In this document: positions 52,690 to 62,048 of the stretch, piece after piece | Position numbering within the stretch: the first letter of the stretch is position 1 | Layout: each line of letters begins with the position of its first letter | Assembly: GCA_015999745.1 (NCBI GenBank) | Contig: JAECQP010000001.1 | Coordinates: 124,001-188,000 of the forward strand | Direction: 5' to 3' | DNA from: Sphingobacteriia bacterium | Lineage (GTDB): Bacteria; Bacteroidota; Bacteroidia; Chitinophagales; Chitinophagaceae | Length of the DNA: 64,000 bases | Made by a program: the position numbers and the translations under genes | The notes under the pieces: generated by a model | What the model was told of the DNA's origin: nothing | The model's input: only the letters and a program-made list of their open reading frames with translations | Databases searched by the model: none

Positions 52690-53091
52690 ATGAATAAAAT
52701 ATTTATTATGTACAAACTACTTATTCTTTGCTTACTGCTTGCCTCAGAGCGTGCCGTAGCACAAACGGGAGTTTTGTTACCGGATCAGAACCCCAATTAC
52801 CTGCAAAGCCAGGAAAAGTATACAAAGCTGAAGGATTCTTTATTGATCTACTCCAACGCAACAGCGCAGCAAACGTATAAGGCCTTTGACTGGTATCAGG
52901 ATAAGCTGGACAGAAAGAACAGCCGCAGCGCACACAGAAGACAGTACCAATGGAATTATACTCCATTTGGATATGCCAATTACGGATGGAATCAATACGA
53001 TTTTTATGATCCCTACCGTTACGGATCTTACCGTACCTGGATCAGGCCTTCTATCGGGTTCAGAACAGGCAACTGGTTTTTCGGATTTTAA
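52690..53091 (+). CDS. Small secreted tyrosine/aromatic-rich protein
   Basis: 133 residues, or 127 from the second ATG at 52708. Signal peptide MYKLLILCLLLASERAVAQ. The mature part starts TGVLLPDQNPNYLQSQEKYT, a helical stretch follows (about 40-80), and the last 50 residues are full of Tyr, Trp, Phe and Arg (NYTPFGYANYGWNQYDFYD), ending GNWFFGF. No family is recognised. It is the first gene of a plus-strand run with the LpoB-like and COG3014 genes (28 and 2 bases apart), so it may be a periplasmic or outer-membrane partner in that system. The terminal aromatic Phe resembles outer-membrane signals, but the protein is too short for a barrel. Confidence 0.65.
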   Translation: MNKIFIMYKLLILCLLLASERAVAQTGVLLPDQNPNYLQSQEKYTKLKDSLLIYSNATAQQTYKAFDWYQDKLDRKNSRSAHRRQYQWNYTPFGYANYGWNQYDFYDPYRYGSYRTWIRPSIGFRTGNWFFGF

Positions 53092-53119
53092 TTCTCAGAA
53101 AAGTTTATAAATCATCCAT

Positions 53120-53704
53120 ATGAAGCAAGTTTTACGTGTACCCTTTTTTGCAGGGATTTTATTTTTTGCAGCTTGTTCTCCCAGAACGGTAACCCGTATA
53201 GATCCTGCAGAACAGATTGACATCAGCGGTAGCTGGAATGCAACCGATAGCAGATTAACTGCCCAGGAAATGACCTCACAGATCTTGGGCGACAAATGGT
53301 TACTGAACCATGTTTCTGAACTAAGCAAGAAGCCTGTTGTAATTGTGGGAATGATTACCAATAAGAGCCATGAGCATATTGAAGCAGAAACTTTCATGAA
53401 CGATTTGGAAAGAAGCTTTATTCAGAGCAATAAGGTTGGTTTGGTGCAGAGTGGAAAAAAGAGAGAAGAGTTGCGTGCCGAAAAAGCGGATCAGCAAACC
53501 AATGCTTCTCAAAGCACCATGAAGAAATTCGGTTTGGAAAGAGGCGCTGATTATATTCTGCAGGGCACCATCAATTCAATTGTGGATGCTTATAAAAAGA
53601 AGAAAACGGTAACCTACCAGGTAAACCTGGAATTGACCAATATTCAAACCAACGAAGTAGTTTGGATTGGCGATAAGAAGATTGCCAAGTTTGTAAAGAA
53701 TTAA
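53120..53704 (+). CDS. LpoB-family penicillin-binding-protein activator lipoprotein
   Basis: 194 residues. Signal peptide MKQVLRVPFFAGILFFAACS with lipobox Cys19. The LpoB-like domain (PF13036) shows ISGSWNATDSRLTAQEMTSQ, PVVIVGMITNKSHEHIEAET, a helix with FGLERGADYILQGTINSIVD and the last strands VTYQVNLELTNIQTNEVVWI. In enterobacteria LpoB stimulates the synthase PBP1B from the outer membrane; in Bacteroidota the partner is unknown. It lies directly before the COG3014 gene (2 bases), an arrangement often seen with LpoB-like genes. Family call is good; the peptidoglycan role is by homology. Confidence 0.88.
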   Translation: MKQVLRVPFFAGILFFAACSPRTVTRIDPAEQIDISGSWNATDSRLTAQEMTSQILGDKWLLNHVSELSKKPVVIVGMITNKSHEHIEAETFMNDLERSFIQSNKVGLVQSGKKREELRAEKADQQTNASQSTMKKFGLERGADYILQGTINSIVDAYKKKKTVTYQVNLELTNIQTNEVVWIGDKKIAKFVKN

Positions 53705-53706
53705 GC

Positions 53707-55164
53707 ATGTCCCTTTCTGTTTTTCCGGGATTAAATGTGTTGAAGGCAAGAACAGTTTTACTGCTCCTGCCTTTTTTAATCTCCTGCGCCAGTTATCGTA
53801 CCAAATTGTCTGATTACTACAGTAATATCGGTCGGGAGAACTATGCAGCAGCGCTGGAAGCAAAAAAAGCGAACCTTTTTTTAAGCCAGGACAGAAACAA
53901 GTTGCTTTATTATATGGAGCGGGGAAAATTATTTCACCTGATGCAATCATACGACAGCAGTAATCTCTATTTCAATAAGGCCGATGAATTTCTCGAAAGC
54001 AAAAGAAAAACAGCAGGAGATTTCATTGTGTCTAATCTCCTGAACCCAATGACGCAAACTTATCTGGGGGAGGATTTTGAACGGTTCATGATTCATTATT
54101 ACAAGGCTTTGAATTATCTATACCTGAATGATCCTGAAGGGGCCAGGGTGGAAGCGAGGAGGATTACCCTCAGCACCTCCGAACAGGAAGACAAGTTCCG
54201 GGTTGGGTCGGACAGATACAAGCAGGATGCTTTCGCATTTATGGTACAGGGGATGATTTATGAATTGAACGGGGAAACCAACAATGCTTTCATCTCTTAC
54301 AGAAATGCAGTAGATTTATTTTTGAGTAACCAGAGCCATACGTACTACGGCGTTCATTTACCCGGGCAGTTGATACGGGATTTATACAAGACTGCATTTG
54401 CAATGGGTTTTACTGAACAGATTGATATTTATGCGAGTAAAACCGGCATCCCGTTTGAGCAAAAGCCCGTTGCGGAAGGTGGGGAACTGATCCTTTTTTT
54501 TGAAAAGGGAATGGCCCCGGTTAAAGTGGACCAGTCCATTACCGTTACCAACGATGGCATCAATGGATTTTTCTTCGATGGACCTTATGGCCGCACCGGT
54601 GTACCCTTCAATTATGCTGCTGCCGGATGGGTAAAACCAAGACCATTGAACGAGTTCAGAATGTTGCGGGTGGCAATTCCCGGATATGAACCGAGACAAT
54701 ACCGGGTTGATCCTTTCACTATTCAGGCCAATGGGGAATCCTACACAGGGGAACTGGCCCAGGAGTTCAATGTATTGGCCAAACAGGTGCTGGAAGAAAG
54801 GATGGTGAAAGAAATTGCTGAGGCCCTGGTCCGCGCGGTTGTTAAGAAAACAAGCGAGTACGCGGTATCGGAGGCTGCCAAAGCGGTTGCCAAAAGCAGT
54901 GATAAGAAAGATGAAAAGAAAAAGCAACGGGATGGGGAAGCTGCTGCGTTAACCGCCGGACTGCTGATGAATATTTTCAACTCCGCCACCGAAAAAGCTG
55001 ATACCAGGAACTGGCAATCACTACCCGCCTTTATACAATACGTACGTGTTCCCCTGAAAAAAGGCAATAATCAAATTGTGCTGGGTTCAACCACCGGAGA
55101 GAAAACTGTTTCCATTAACGGGAGCGGAGGCATTCAGTTGATGAACTGGTGTATCATGCATTAA
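53707..55164 (+). CDS. COG3014 family lipoprotein
   Basis: 485 residues. Signal sequence with lipobox near FLISCASY (Cys about 27). The N-terminal two thirds are TPR-like helical pairs (YAAALEAKKANLFLSQDRNK, MERGKLFHLMQSYDSSNLYF, YKALNYLYLNDPEGARVEAR), followed by a beta-rich part with EGGELILFFEKGMAPVKV and a long charged helix with LVRAVVKKTSEYAVSEAAKA. This fits the COG3014 family, encoded with LpoB-like proteins in many bacteria. Membrane-associated, periplasmic side. Function unknown; a link with peptidoglycan or outer-membrane assembly is inferred from the operon. It is convergent to polA. Confidence 0.88.
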   Translation: MSLSVFPGLNVLKARTVLLLLPFLISCASYRTKLSDYYSNIGRENYAAALEAKKANLFLSQDRNKLLYYMERGKLFHLMQSYDSSNLYFNKADEFLESKRKTAGDFIVSNLLNPMTQTYLGEDFERFMIHYYKALNYLYLNDPEGARVEARRITLSTSEQEDKFRVGSDRYKQDAFAFMVQGMIYELNGETNNAFISYRNAVDLFLSNQSHTYYGVHLPGQLIRDLYKTAFAMGFTEQIDIYASKTGIPFEQKPVAEGGELILFFEKGMAPVKVDQSITVTNDGINGFFFDGPYGRTGVPFNYAAAGWVKPRPLNEFRMLRVAIPGYEPRQYRVDPFTIQANGESYTGELAQEFNVLAKQVLEERMVKEIAEALVRAVVKKTSEYAVSEAAKAVAKSSDKKDEKKKQRDGEAAALTAGLLMNIFNSATEKADTRNWQSLPAFIQYVRVPLKKGNNQIVLGSTTGEKTVSINGSGGIQLMNWCIMH

Positions 55165-55177
55165 TTACATTTCCTGA

Positions 55178-58024
55178 TTAATGCGCCTCCAACCAGTTTT
55201 TACCTCTACCAACTTCTGCTTCAACCGGTACATCATTCGGCAAAGGCAGTGCATGTATCATACCGTCGATAATGAGTTGTTCCAATTCATCAGCTTCCGA
55301 CTCCACTGCGTCAAACACCAATTCATCGTGCACCTGCAGGATCATTTTTGATTCCCAGTGTTTCTTCTGCATTTCGTGGTGTATCCGGATCATCGCCATC
55401 TTGATCATGTCTGCAGCGCTGCCCTGAATAGGAGAATTGATGGCGTTTCTTTCGGCATATCCGCGAACGGTGAAATTGCTGCTGTTGATATCTTTCAGCC
55501 AGCGCTTCCGCCCCATCAGCGTTTGCACATATTCGTGCTCTTTGGCAAAATTGATCTGATCGTCCATATACTTTTGTATATATGGAAATTCTTTCTTGTA
55601 GTTATCGATGATTTCTTTGGCCTCAGCTCTGGTAATTCCCAAATTATCCGCCAGGCCAAATGCACCCTGTCCGTAAATAATACCAAAGTTTACACTCTTT
55701 GCTTTGTATCGCATTTCCTTGGTAACAGCCGACTCCTCAATTCCATATACCCTGGCTGCAGTTGCTGTATGAATATCTTTTCCGGAACGAAAGGCTTCGC
55801 ACATATTCGGATCTCCGCTCATGGCTGCCACAATCCTCAATTCGATCTGTGAATAATCTGCACTCATCAGTATACGACCTTCTTCTCTTGGAATAAAAGC
55901 CTTTCTGATTTCACGACCCCGTTCTGTTCTGATGGGAATATTCTGCAGGTTAGGATTCACGCTGCTCAGCCTGCCTGTTACTGCAATGGCCTGTGCATAA
56001 CTGGTATGAACCCTGCCCGTTCTGGGGTTGATCATTTCAGGAAGTGCATCTACATAAGTGGATTTCAGTTTGGTTAATTCACGGAACCCCAAAATGTCAT
56101 CTACGATGGTATGCTGGTTGGCCAGTTTTAATAAAACATCTTCTCCGGTTGCATACTGACCGGTCTTTGTTTTTTTGGCTTTTGGATCCAGTTTTAATTT
56201 ATCGAACAAGACCTCTCCCAGTTGTTTCGGGGAGGCAAGATTGAACCGGACGCCCGCCCGCTGATACACCTGCTCTTCGCATTTACCTGCCTCTCTTTCC
56301 AGCTCTTTGCTGTATTCATTCAGAAATGCCACATCCACTTTTACCCCTTCAAACTCCATATTGGTTAATACCCGTACCAGCGGATTCTCTACCTCTCTGA
56401 ATACCCGTTCAACATCTTTTTCTTTCAAAAGGGGAACAAATGCTTTTTTTAACTGCAGGGTGATGTCTGCATCTTCTCCCGCATATTCTTTCACTTTTTC
56501 AATATCTACATCCCGCATATTCCCCTGGTTCTTGCCTTTCTTGCCAATCAGGGTTTCTATGGAAACCGGTTCATAACCCAGATATTGTACACTGAGCAAA
56601 TCCATACTACGCCTGCCTTCCGGGTCTATCACATAGTGTGCCAGCATGGTATCAAACAAATCTCCTTTTGGTTCTACACCATACCATTTTAAAATCAGTA
56701 AATCAAATTTGATGTTCTGACCAATCCATGTTACATCAGTTCTGTCGAAAAGCGTTTTTAGCTGATCCAGGATTTCCTGTGTTGCTTTTTGATCCGGCGG
56801 GCAGGGGATATAAAAGGCTTTGTTATTTTCAACAGAAAAACTCAGCCCTACAATTTCTACATTATTCGCTTCTGTGCCGGTTGTTTCCGTATCAAAGCAA
56901 ATTTCTGTATAAGGTTGCATGAATTGAATAAACGCCCTGATCGGTTCTTTTCCGGTGATGAGTTGATAATCGTGCGGAGTGTTTTCGATGTTCTTGACAG
57001 CCATCATACCAGAAGTATGTTCTTCAGATTCCGCTGCAACATTGACTTCCACTGCTTTTTGATTCTTTGAAACTGTGGCTTTTGTTTCAACAATGTTTCC
57101 AAACAAGTCGGTTTGTACTGCTTCAGGAGCGGAATGAAATGCATTGAAAGTTTCGCCAAGTATCCGCTTTCCCAATGTTTTAAACTCCAACTCGGTAAAC
57201 ACTTCTATCAGGGCTTCATTGTTCCATTCTTTCAGGCGATAATCTTCCTCATGGAATTGTACGGGAACATTGGTGATGATGGTGGCCAGCTTTTTACTCA
57301 TAATGGCCATTTCCTTTCCTTTCCTTACTTTTTCTCCCAGGGCGCCCTTCAGTGTATCTGCATTGGAAATCACTCCTTCCAGGGTATCAAACTCTTTCAG
57401 CAATTTTGCGGCCGTTTTTTCACCCACTCCCGGAATGCCGGGAATATTGTCTACCGCATCTCCCATCAGTCCCAGCATATCTACTACCTGCTCAATGCGC
57501 CGGATATCCCATTTGGCACAAACCTTTTCTGCAGTAAGTATTTCTTCGGCACCACCCATGTATGGCGGTTTGTAGATATATACATTTGGCTTCACCAGTA
57601 GCTGACCGTAATCCTTGTCTGGAGTAACCATGTACACCTCATAGCCAGCATCGGCTGCCTGCCAGGCTACTGTGCCAATCACATCATCGGCCTCATAGCC
57701 ATCCATTTCTACAACGGGAATATTGAAACCACGGATAATTCGCTGAATATCCGGAATGGATGCCAGCAGGTCTTCGGGCGCTTCCTGCCGGTTGGCTTTA
57801 TAATCTGTAAAGTCGGTATGTCTTTCGGTAGGGGCATGGGTATCGAAGCATACTGCGAGATGTGTTGGTTTTTCCTTATTGATCAGATCAAACAGGGTAG
57901 TGGTGAAACCAAACTGTGCGTTGGTGTTAATACCCCTTGAAGTAATCCTTGGATTTCGGATCAGTCCATAATAAGCGCGGTAAATCAGCGCCAGCGCATC
58001 CAGTAGAAAAAGCTTTTTCGCCAT
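55178..58024 (-). CDS. polA: DNA polymerase I
   Basis: 948 residues in three domains: 5'-3' exonuclease (about 1-290; LLDALALIYRAYYGL, GDAVDNIPGIPGVGEKTA), 3'-5' exonuclease (about 355-540; ICFDTETTGTEAN with Asp and Glu, GQNIKFDLLI, YAGEDADITLQL), and polymerase (about 560-948; ADYSQIELRIVAAMS, RYKAKSVNFGIIYGQG, VQVHDEL-like ILQVHDELVFD). All the acidic residues of the proofreading site are present, so proofreading should be active, unlike in Taq. It works in repair and Okazaki fragment processing. Convergent with COG3014 (13 bases between stops). Confidence 0.98.
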   Translation of the reverse strand: MAKKLFLLDALALIYRAYYGLIRNPRITSRGINTNAQFGFTTTLFDLINKEKPTHLAVCFDTHAPTERHTDFTDYKANRQEAPEDLLASIPDIQRIIRGFNIPVVEMDGYEADDVIGTVAWQAADAGYEVYMVTPDKDYGQLLVKPNVYIYKPPYMGGAEEILTAEKVCAKWDIRRIEQVVDMLGLMGDAVDNIPGIPGVGEKTAAKLLKEFDTLEGVISNADTLKGALGEKVRKGKEMAIMSKKLATIITNVPVQFHEEDYRLKEWNNEALIEVFTELEFKTLGKRILGETFNAFHSAPEAVQTDLFGNIVETKATVSKNQKAVEVNVAAESEEHTSGMMAVKNIENTPHDYQLITGKEPIRAFIQFMQPYTEICFDTETTGTEANNVEIVGLSFSVENNKAFYIPCPPDQKATQEILDQLKTLFDRTDVTWIGQNIKFDLLILKWYGVEPKGDLFDTMLAHYVIDPEGRRSMDLLSVQYLGYEPVSIETLIGKKGKNQGNMRDVDIEKVKEYAGEDADITLQLKKAFVPLLKEKDVERVFREVENPLVRVLTNMEFEGVKVDVAFLNEYSKELEREAGKCEEQVYQRAGVRFNLASPKQLGEVLFDKLKLDPKAKKTKTGQYATGEDVLLKLANQHTIVDDILGFRELTKLKSTYVDALPEMINPRTGRVHTSYAQAIAVTGRLSSVNPNLQNIPIRTERGREIRKAFIPREEGRILMSADYSQIELRIVAAMSGDPNMCEAFRSGKDIHTATAARVYGIEESAVTKEMRYKAKSVNFGIIYGQGAFGLADNLGITRAEAKEIIDNYKKEFPYIQKYMDDQINFAKEHEYVQTLMGRKRWLKDINSSNFTVRGYAERNAINSPIQGSAADMIKMAMIRIHHEMQKKHWESKMILQVHDELVFDAVESEADELEQLIIDGMIHALPLPNDVPVEAEVGRGKNWLEAH

Positions 58025-58071
58025 GCAGCTAAGGTAGGAAATACCCTCGTCAAATCAGCGTTGCCCGCCTG

Positions 58072-60516
58072 TCATCCCCTTTTTTTAAAGCTTAAATAAT
58101 CCAGAAAGTAAATGACCCTGAGCGAAAGGCTGTTTTGCTGTGCCGTGCTTAATGTATTTCCGAGGTTTTTAAAGTAACCGGTTTCCACGTTTGTGTCAAA
58201 TGCACTGATGGCATTTTTCCAAACAACATTGATAAAACTTCCCTTAGCAAACTGCCAGGTGTATACCATGTCTATATTGAAATAGTTTACATTATAGTTC
58301 ACATCGTCCGATATACCACCGGGGATGGTTTTTAAGCCACCGTCTTCCTGCAGGCGATAGAACTCCTGGTATTTTACCTTGCTCCAATAGTGTCTGCCCC
58401 GAAGGCTGATGCCCATTTTATTGTTGAAATTGTATTTCGCGGTTAATGTGTTCTCCACCGTAGTTCTGTTTCTTCTGCCAAAGACGATGCTGTCTGCATT
58501 GTACATGGTTGCGTAGCCGAGATAATTGTTCCTCAGCTCTACATAAGTTTCAGCGCTGACGGTCAGTCTTTTATTAAAGCGATACTGATTCCCTAACCGC
58601 AGATCCTGTCCGTTGGTTTCGTATTGATTGAACTTTCGGTAGTAGAATTGTCCCCAAACCGAATACTGTTTGGCGCTATTGGATTCTACCCACCCTCCGA
58701 TGACCCAACTGGCGGGTTTTACAAATACCTTACCCGCTACTCTTGGTTCATAAAAATCGTTTTGTACAGGATTGATATTAATACTTGCCCCAAGCGACCA
58801 GAGATTCTTCAGTTGCGCATTGGCGTTGGTATTAAACCAGATATTCTGGTGTTTCCATGGGTTCACCATGGTGGAAGTACCAAAATTGAAGTTGAGGTTG
58901 ATTCTGTTGTACCAGTTTTTGGGTTTGAGCCAGCGGTAAGAGGCCCACAGTGTATTATCGAGATAGTTATTATTGGTGAAATAGCCCATATCGTTGTGGT
59001 CGTATTTATTATCTGCAAATCCCTGGGTAAACTGAAACTGAAATCTTCCGCTGGATTTTGCAAGTATGAGAGTGTGGCTGTACCCATTCTTATTTCCGCC
59101 ATCAGCCTTATACCCAATTTGCTGGCTTGCCGCCATTTTACCATAAAAATTCCACTTGTTTCCCTTCGTATAAAGATCCCAAATTGCCGCAGTTACATTG
59201 GCGTCATAATCATTTCCGGCCCTGGTGACATTTGTATTGACAAAGGAAATACTGGAGTTGTTTTTTAAGGTTTGGTCTAACACGAGTATATTATAATTGG
59301 TCAATGGACTGGTTTCAATTTTTCGTGTTTCCTTTCCATTCATTTCAACGGTGGCATATTGCGCTCTTGTGATGGCATTAAAGAAACCGATTCCTAACCC
59401 GGAAGCCGTTCTGCCACTGATTTTGCTGGCATTCAGCAGGCTTGTTTCTGTTGGGTTTTTAGCAAGCGTTTCCCCGGGGTTCAACTGGCTTTCAACATCC
59501 CAGTAATGCAGCGGCTCTCCGCCAATTCTTCTGCTGTAAAAAAGGTTACCCTTGCTAAATAATTCCGTTCCTTCTGTAAAGAAACTCCTGTTTTCATTGT
59601 ATCGAACCTCAAAAGGGGTGAGATTCAATACTTTGTTATCGCTTTGTACCTGACCGAAATCGGGCACCAGCGTCATGTCCAGGGTAAACGCCTGTGTGAT
59701 CCCGTATTTAATATCCACACCCCCATTGAGAGAGGTGTTGGTATTTTTAATGCCCGGCGTATTGTAGGGATAGTTGTTGACATAGGTAGATAGATAGGGA
59801 GATATGGATAAGCGTACGGGAGGCTTGATATCCTGAATACCGGTCCATGAACCAAATTGCGCCAGAAAACTACCCCCCACTGCAGGATCTACCGGATTCC
59901 ACATGAGCTGTTTGCCACTTTTACTCCTTCTTCTGGTGATATTGATTCCCCAGTCCTGCACTTTACTATTGCTAAAGCGAATGGCAGAATAAGGAATATG
60001 CATTTCGAATGTCCAACCGTCCTCAACAATTTTTGCTGCACTTACAAATACACTGTTCCAGCTTCCGTCTTCTCCGTCTGATGAGTATTTGGCATCAAAT
60101 TGTTCTCCCAGTGAGGTAACATAATAGCCGAAGCCATTGATCTTATCCTGGTAAGTATCAAAGATGACGCCAATAAAATCGTTTACACCCACCACATCTC
60201 TTCCGACCAGTTCCCTGCTGATGCTGTCTTTGCTTGCTTCGTGCGCATACCCTCCAATGTAAATGCCCGTATTATCGTAGAGTATCCTGATTTCTGTTTT
60301 GTTTTTTGCATCTTCCACATGTCCGTAGGTTGGCCGCCATTCCACAAAATCCGTTGCTACCGGTGCAGCTTTCCAGCCAGACTCCTTTATTTCCCCGTCA
60401 ACCACTATTTTATCGGTCGTTCTGGCCGCCGAAATTTTCCGGGCTGCATAAGAGCTCATCTGTCCCTGGCAAAGCGTGCACAGGAAACAACCGAGTATAA
60501 AAGAAAAAAGATTCAT
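58072..60516 (-). CDS. DUF5916 outer-membrane protein with CBM9-like domain
   Basis: 814 residues with a signal peptide (MNLFSFILGCFLCTLCQGQM). The N-terminal domain (about 30-215) is of the CBM9/DOMON-like sugar-binding type with TDKIVVDGEIKESGWKAAP, RILYDNTGIYIGGYAHE, FIGVIFDTYQDKINGFGYYV. The larger C-terminal part is the DUF5916 region, a beta-barrel with many aromatic strands (FTLDMTLVPDFGQVQSDNKV, RSFFTEGTELFSKGNLFYS) and an aromatic-charged end. In Bacteroidota they are single outer-membrane proteins of unknown function. It may bind and pass carbohydrates. It is single, with polA behind and the amidohydrolases before it. Confidence 0.9.
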   Translation of the reverse strand: MNLFSFILGCFLCTLCQGQMSSYAARKISAARTTDKIVVDGEIKESGWKAAPVATDFVEWRPTYGHVEDAKNKTEIRILYDNTGIYIGGYAHEASKDSISRELVGRDVVGVNDFIGVIFDTYQDKINGFGYYVTSLGEQFDAKYSSDGEDGSWNSVFVSAAKIVEDGWTFEMHIPYSAIRFSNSKVQDWGINITRRRSKSGKQLMWNPVDPAVGGSFLAQFGSWTGIQDIKPPVRLSISPYLSTYVNNYPYNTPGIKNTNTSLNGGVDIKYGITQAFTLDMTLVPDFGQVQSDNKVLNLTPFEVRYNENRSFFTEGTELFSKGNLFYSRRIGGEPLHYWDVESQLNPGETLAKNPTETSLLNASKISGRTASGLGIGFFNAITRAQYATVEMNGKETRKIETSPLTNYNILVLDQTLKNNSSISFVNTNVTRAGNDYDANVTAAIWDLYTKGNKWNFYGKMAASQQIGYKADGGNKNGYSHTLILAKSSGRFQFQFTQGFADNKYDHNDMGYFTNNNYLDNTLWASYRWLKPKNWYNRINLNFNFGTSTMVNPWKHQNIWFNTNANAQLKNLWSLGASININPVQNDFYEPRVAGKVFVKPASWVIGGWVESNSAKQYSVWGQFYYRKFNQYETNGQDLRLGNQYRFNKRLTVSAETYVELRNNYLGYATMYNADSIVFGRRNRTTVENTLTAKYNFNNKMGISLRGRHYWSKVKYQEFYRLQEDGGLKTIPGGISDDVNYNVNYFNIDMVYTWQFAKGSFINVVWKNAISAFDTNVETGYFKNLGNTLSTAQQNSLSLRVIYFLDYLSFKKRG

Positions 60517-60642
60517 TTTAATGTGTTTTGGATGCTTTTCGTTAAAGCGTATGAAAACATAAAATGTTACAGGCGGGGTATTCTTTTTTAGCGATGGTCT
60601 GTATGAACGGACAGGGCGTAAGATGGCCGGTAAAGCCTGGAC

Positions 60643-60673
60643 AAAAAAATCCCGGCTACCTGAGGCAACCGGG
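60643..60673 (-). terminator. Rho-independent terminator of the amidohydrolase pair
   Basis: In the minus direction TCCCGGTTGCC / GGTAGCCGGGA pairs over 11 bases with two wobble positions, loop TCA, and is followed by seven T. It lies 55 bases after the stop codon of the second amidohydrolase gene. Confidence 0.85.
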
Positions 60674-60727
60674 ACTGTTTTAGGTTTCGTTGAATCTGAA
60701 TGAAGGGGTCCTATCGGATCCCTGATC

Positions 60728-62038
60728 CTACTGAAGATTGTATTTGTGTTTGTAACGCTCGTAGAGTTGTTTGTGTTTATCGGTCAGTTCCATTTTCCTT
60801 CCCTGGATATAGGCCTGTTCTACTACACTGCTCTTCATATCGAGGATATCTCCCTTGCTCACGATAATATTAGCATCTTTTCCCTTTTCGATAGAACCGG
60901 TAACCGCATCCACTCCCAGTATTTTGGCAGTATTGAGCGTAATAGCGCTTACGCCGGCTTCTTTCTGAAGACCGTAAGCCACTGCTGTTCCGGCATTGAA
61001 AGGCAAGTTACGACCACGGTTTTGCGGATCATCATCGTTGATGCAAAACAGTACGCCGGCTTTTTGTAATACCGCCGGTGTTTTGTAAGGCTGGTCAACA
61101 TCATCGTCGTCCAGCGTGGGCAGATCGTGCATCTGGCTCAGGATTACGCTAACATTGTTTTGTTTCAGCAGGTTGGCAATCTGCCAGCTCTCGGAGGCGC
61201 CAACTACTACTACATCAAAACCAAACTCCTTCACAAAATCAATGGCCAACAGCATTTGTTTTACCTGGTTGCAATGCACAAATAATTTTTGTTGTTTGCT
61301 GAAGAGTTTGCGGGTAGCTTCAAATTTCAGGTTAACCTCTTTGTGTTCGCTTTCGAGATACACTTTTGCCTGACGGAAGAACTCCTTGATTTTTTCTATT
61401 TTTGCAATGGCGTCTTTAGTTGCATCTCCCTGTTGTGGAAAGAACATGGCAAAGAGCGCTGCAAAACGACCGGTTGCACGGTTGAGCATACTTGGCATAT
61501 ACAGATTCATACCGATATCCAGCCGGTAAGCTGCATCATCCGCATTCCAGCCATCTAGCTGAACTAAGGTAGACTGCCCGCCAAGTAATGAACCCTGCGG
61601 AACAGAATGAGCCAGCAGGATACCATTGGAGCGCAAGGTGTTGATGATTTTGGAATCCGCATTGTATGCAGCAATGGAACGGACACTTGGATTCAGGTCT
61701 CCGATTTCATTGAAGTCCTGCATGCTCCTGATGCCCCCAATTTCCTGTAAACCCAGGGTAGAGGAGGGGTGAATCAAACCGGGGTAAACATGTTTACCGT
61801 TTACATCAACCACTTCAGCGCCACTGTTTGGAACAGATACATTTGTACCTACTTCTTCAATTTTGCCATTGTTTATTTTAATGGTTGCGTTTTCAATAAC
61901 GGTACCATTTCCCACATGCACGGTACCGTTTTTCAGAAACAATAAACCCTTTTGTGGTTTGGCAGGATAGACATTATCCTGTGCTGAAATACCCGTCATG
62001 AGGGTAAGACAGCTGAATATATAAATCAGTTTTTTCAT
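60728..62038 (-). CDS. Amidohydrolase-like secreted protein with degraded metal site
   Basis: 436 residues from the ATG at 62038 (MKKLIYIFSCLTLMTGISAQ, a signal peptide); the frame extends 26 codons upstream over the end of the preceding gene. The imidazolonepropionase-like fold is evident: LFLKNGTVHVGNGTVIENAT, VVDVNGKHVYPGLIHPSSTL, GVLFCINDDDPQNRGRNLPF, ITLNTAKILGVDAVTGSIEK. The first metal motif HxH is reduced to His90-Pro-Ser, and the second-last His found in the partner (TFTHILEG) is replaced (VVGASESW); the Asp ligand region is kept (CINDDDP). It is therefore probably inactive or dependent on its partner gene, which precedes it by 10 bases. Substrate unknown. Confidence 0.88.
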   Translation of the reverse strand: MKKLIYIFSCLTLMTGISAQDNVYPAKPQKGLLFLKNGTVHVGNGTVIENATIKINNGKIEEVGTNVSVPNSGAEVVDVNGKHVYPGLIHPSSTLGLQEIGGIRSMQDFNEIGDLNPSVRSIAAYNADSKIINTLRSNGILLAHSVPQGSLLGGQSTLVQLDGWNADDAAYRLDIGMNLYMPSMLNRATGRFAALFAMFFPQQGDATKDAIAKIEKIKEFFRQAKVYLESEHKEVNLKFEATRKLFSKQQKLFVHCNQVKQMLLAIDFVKEFGFDVVVVGASESWQIANLLKQNNVSVILSQMHDLPTLDDDDVDQPYKTPAVLQKAGVLFCINDDDPQNRGRNLPFNAGTAVAYGLQKEAGVSAITLNTAKILGVDAVTGSIEKGKDANIIVSKGDILDMKSSVVEQAYIQGRKMELTDKHKQLYERYKHKYNLQ

Positions 62039-62048
62039 CTTTTTCTTT

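Noticed and set aside
55158-55184. 8-base inverted repeat GCATTAAT / ATTAATGC between COG3014 and polA
   Set aside because: It spans the two stop codons but has low GC in the stem and no T run, so it is not a convincing terminator.
58624-59268. 214-codon open frame on the plus strand
   Set aside because: It is antisense to the DUF5916 gene and has no family features; its valine/isoleucine-rich stretches come from the antisense of asparagine- and tyrosine-rich barrel strands.
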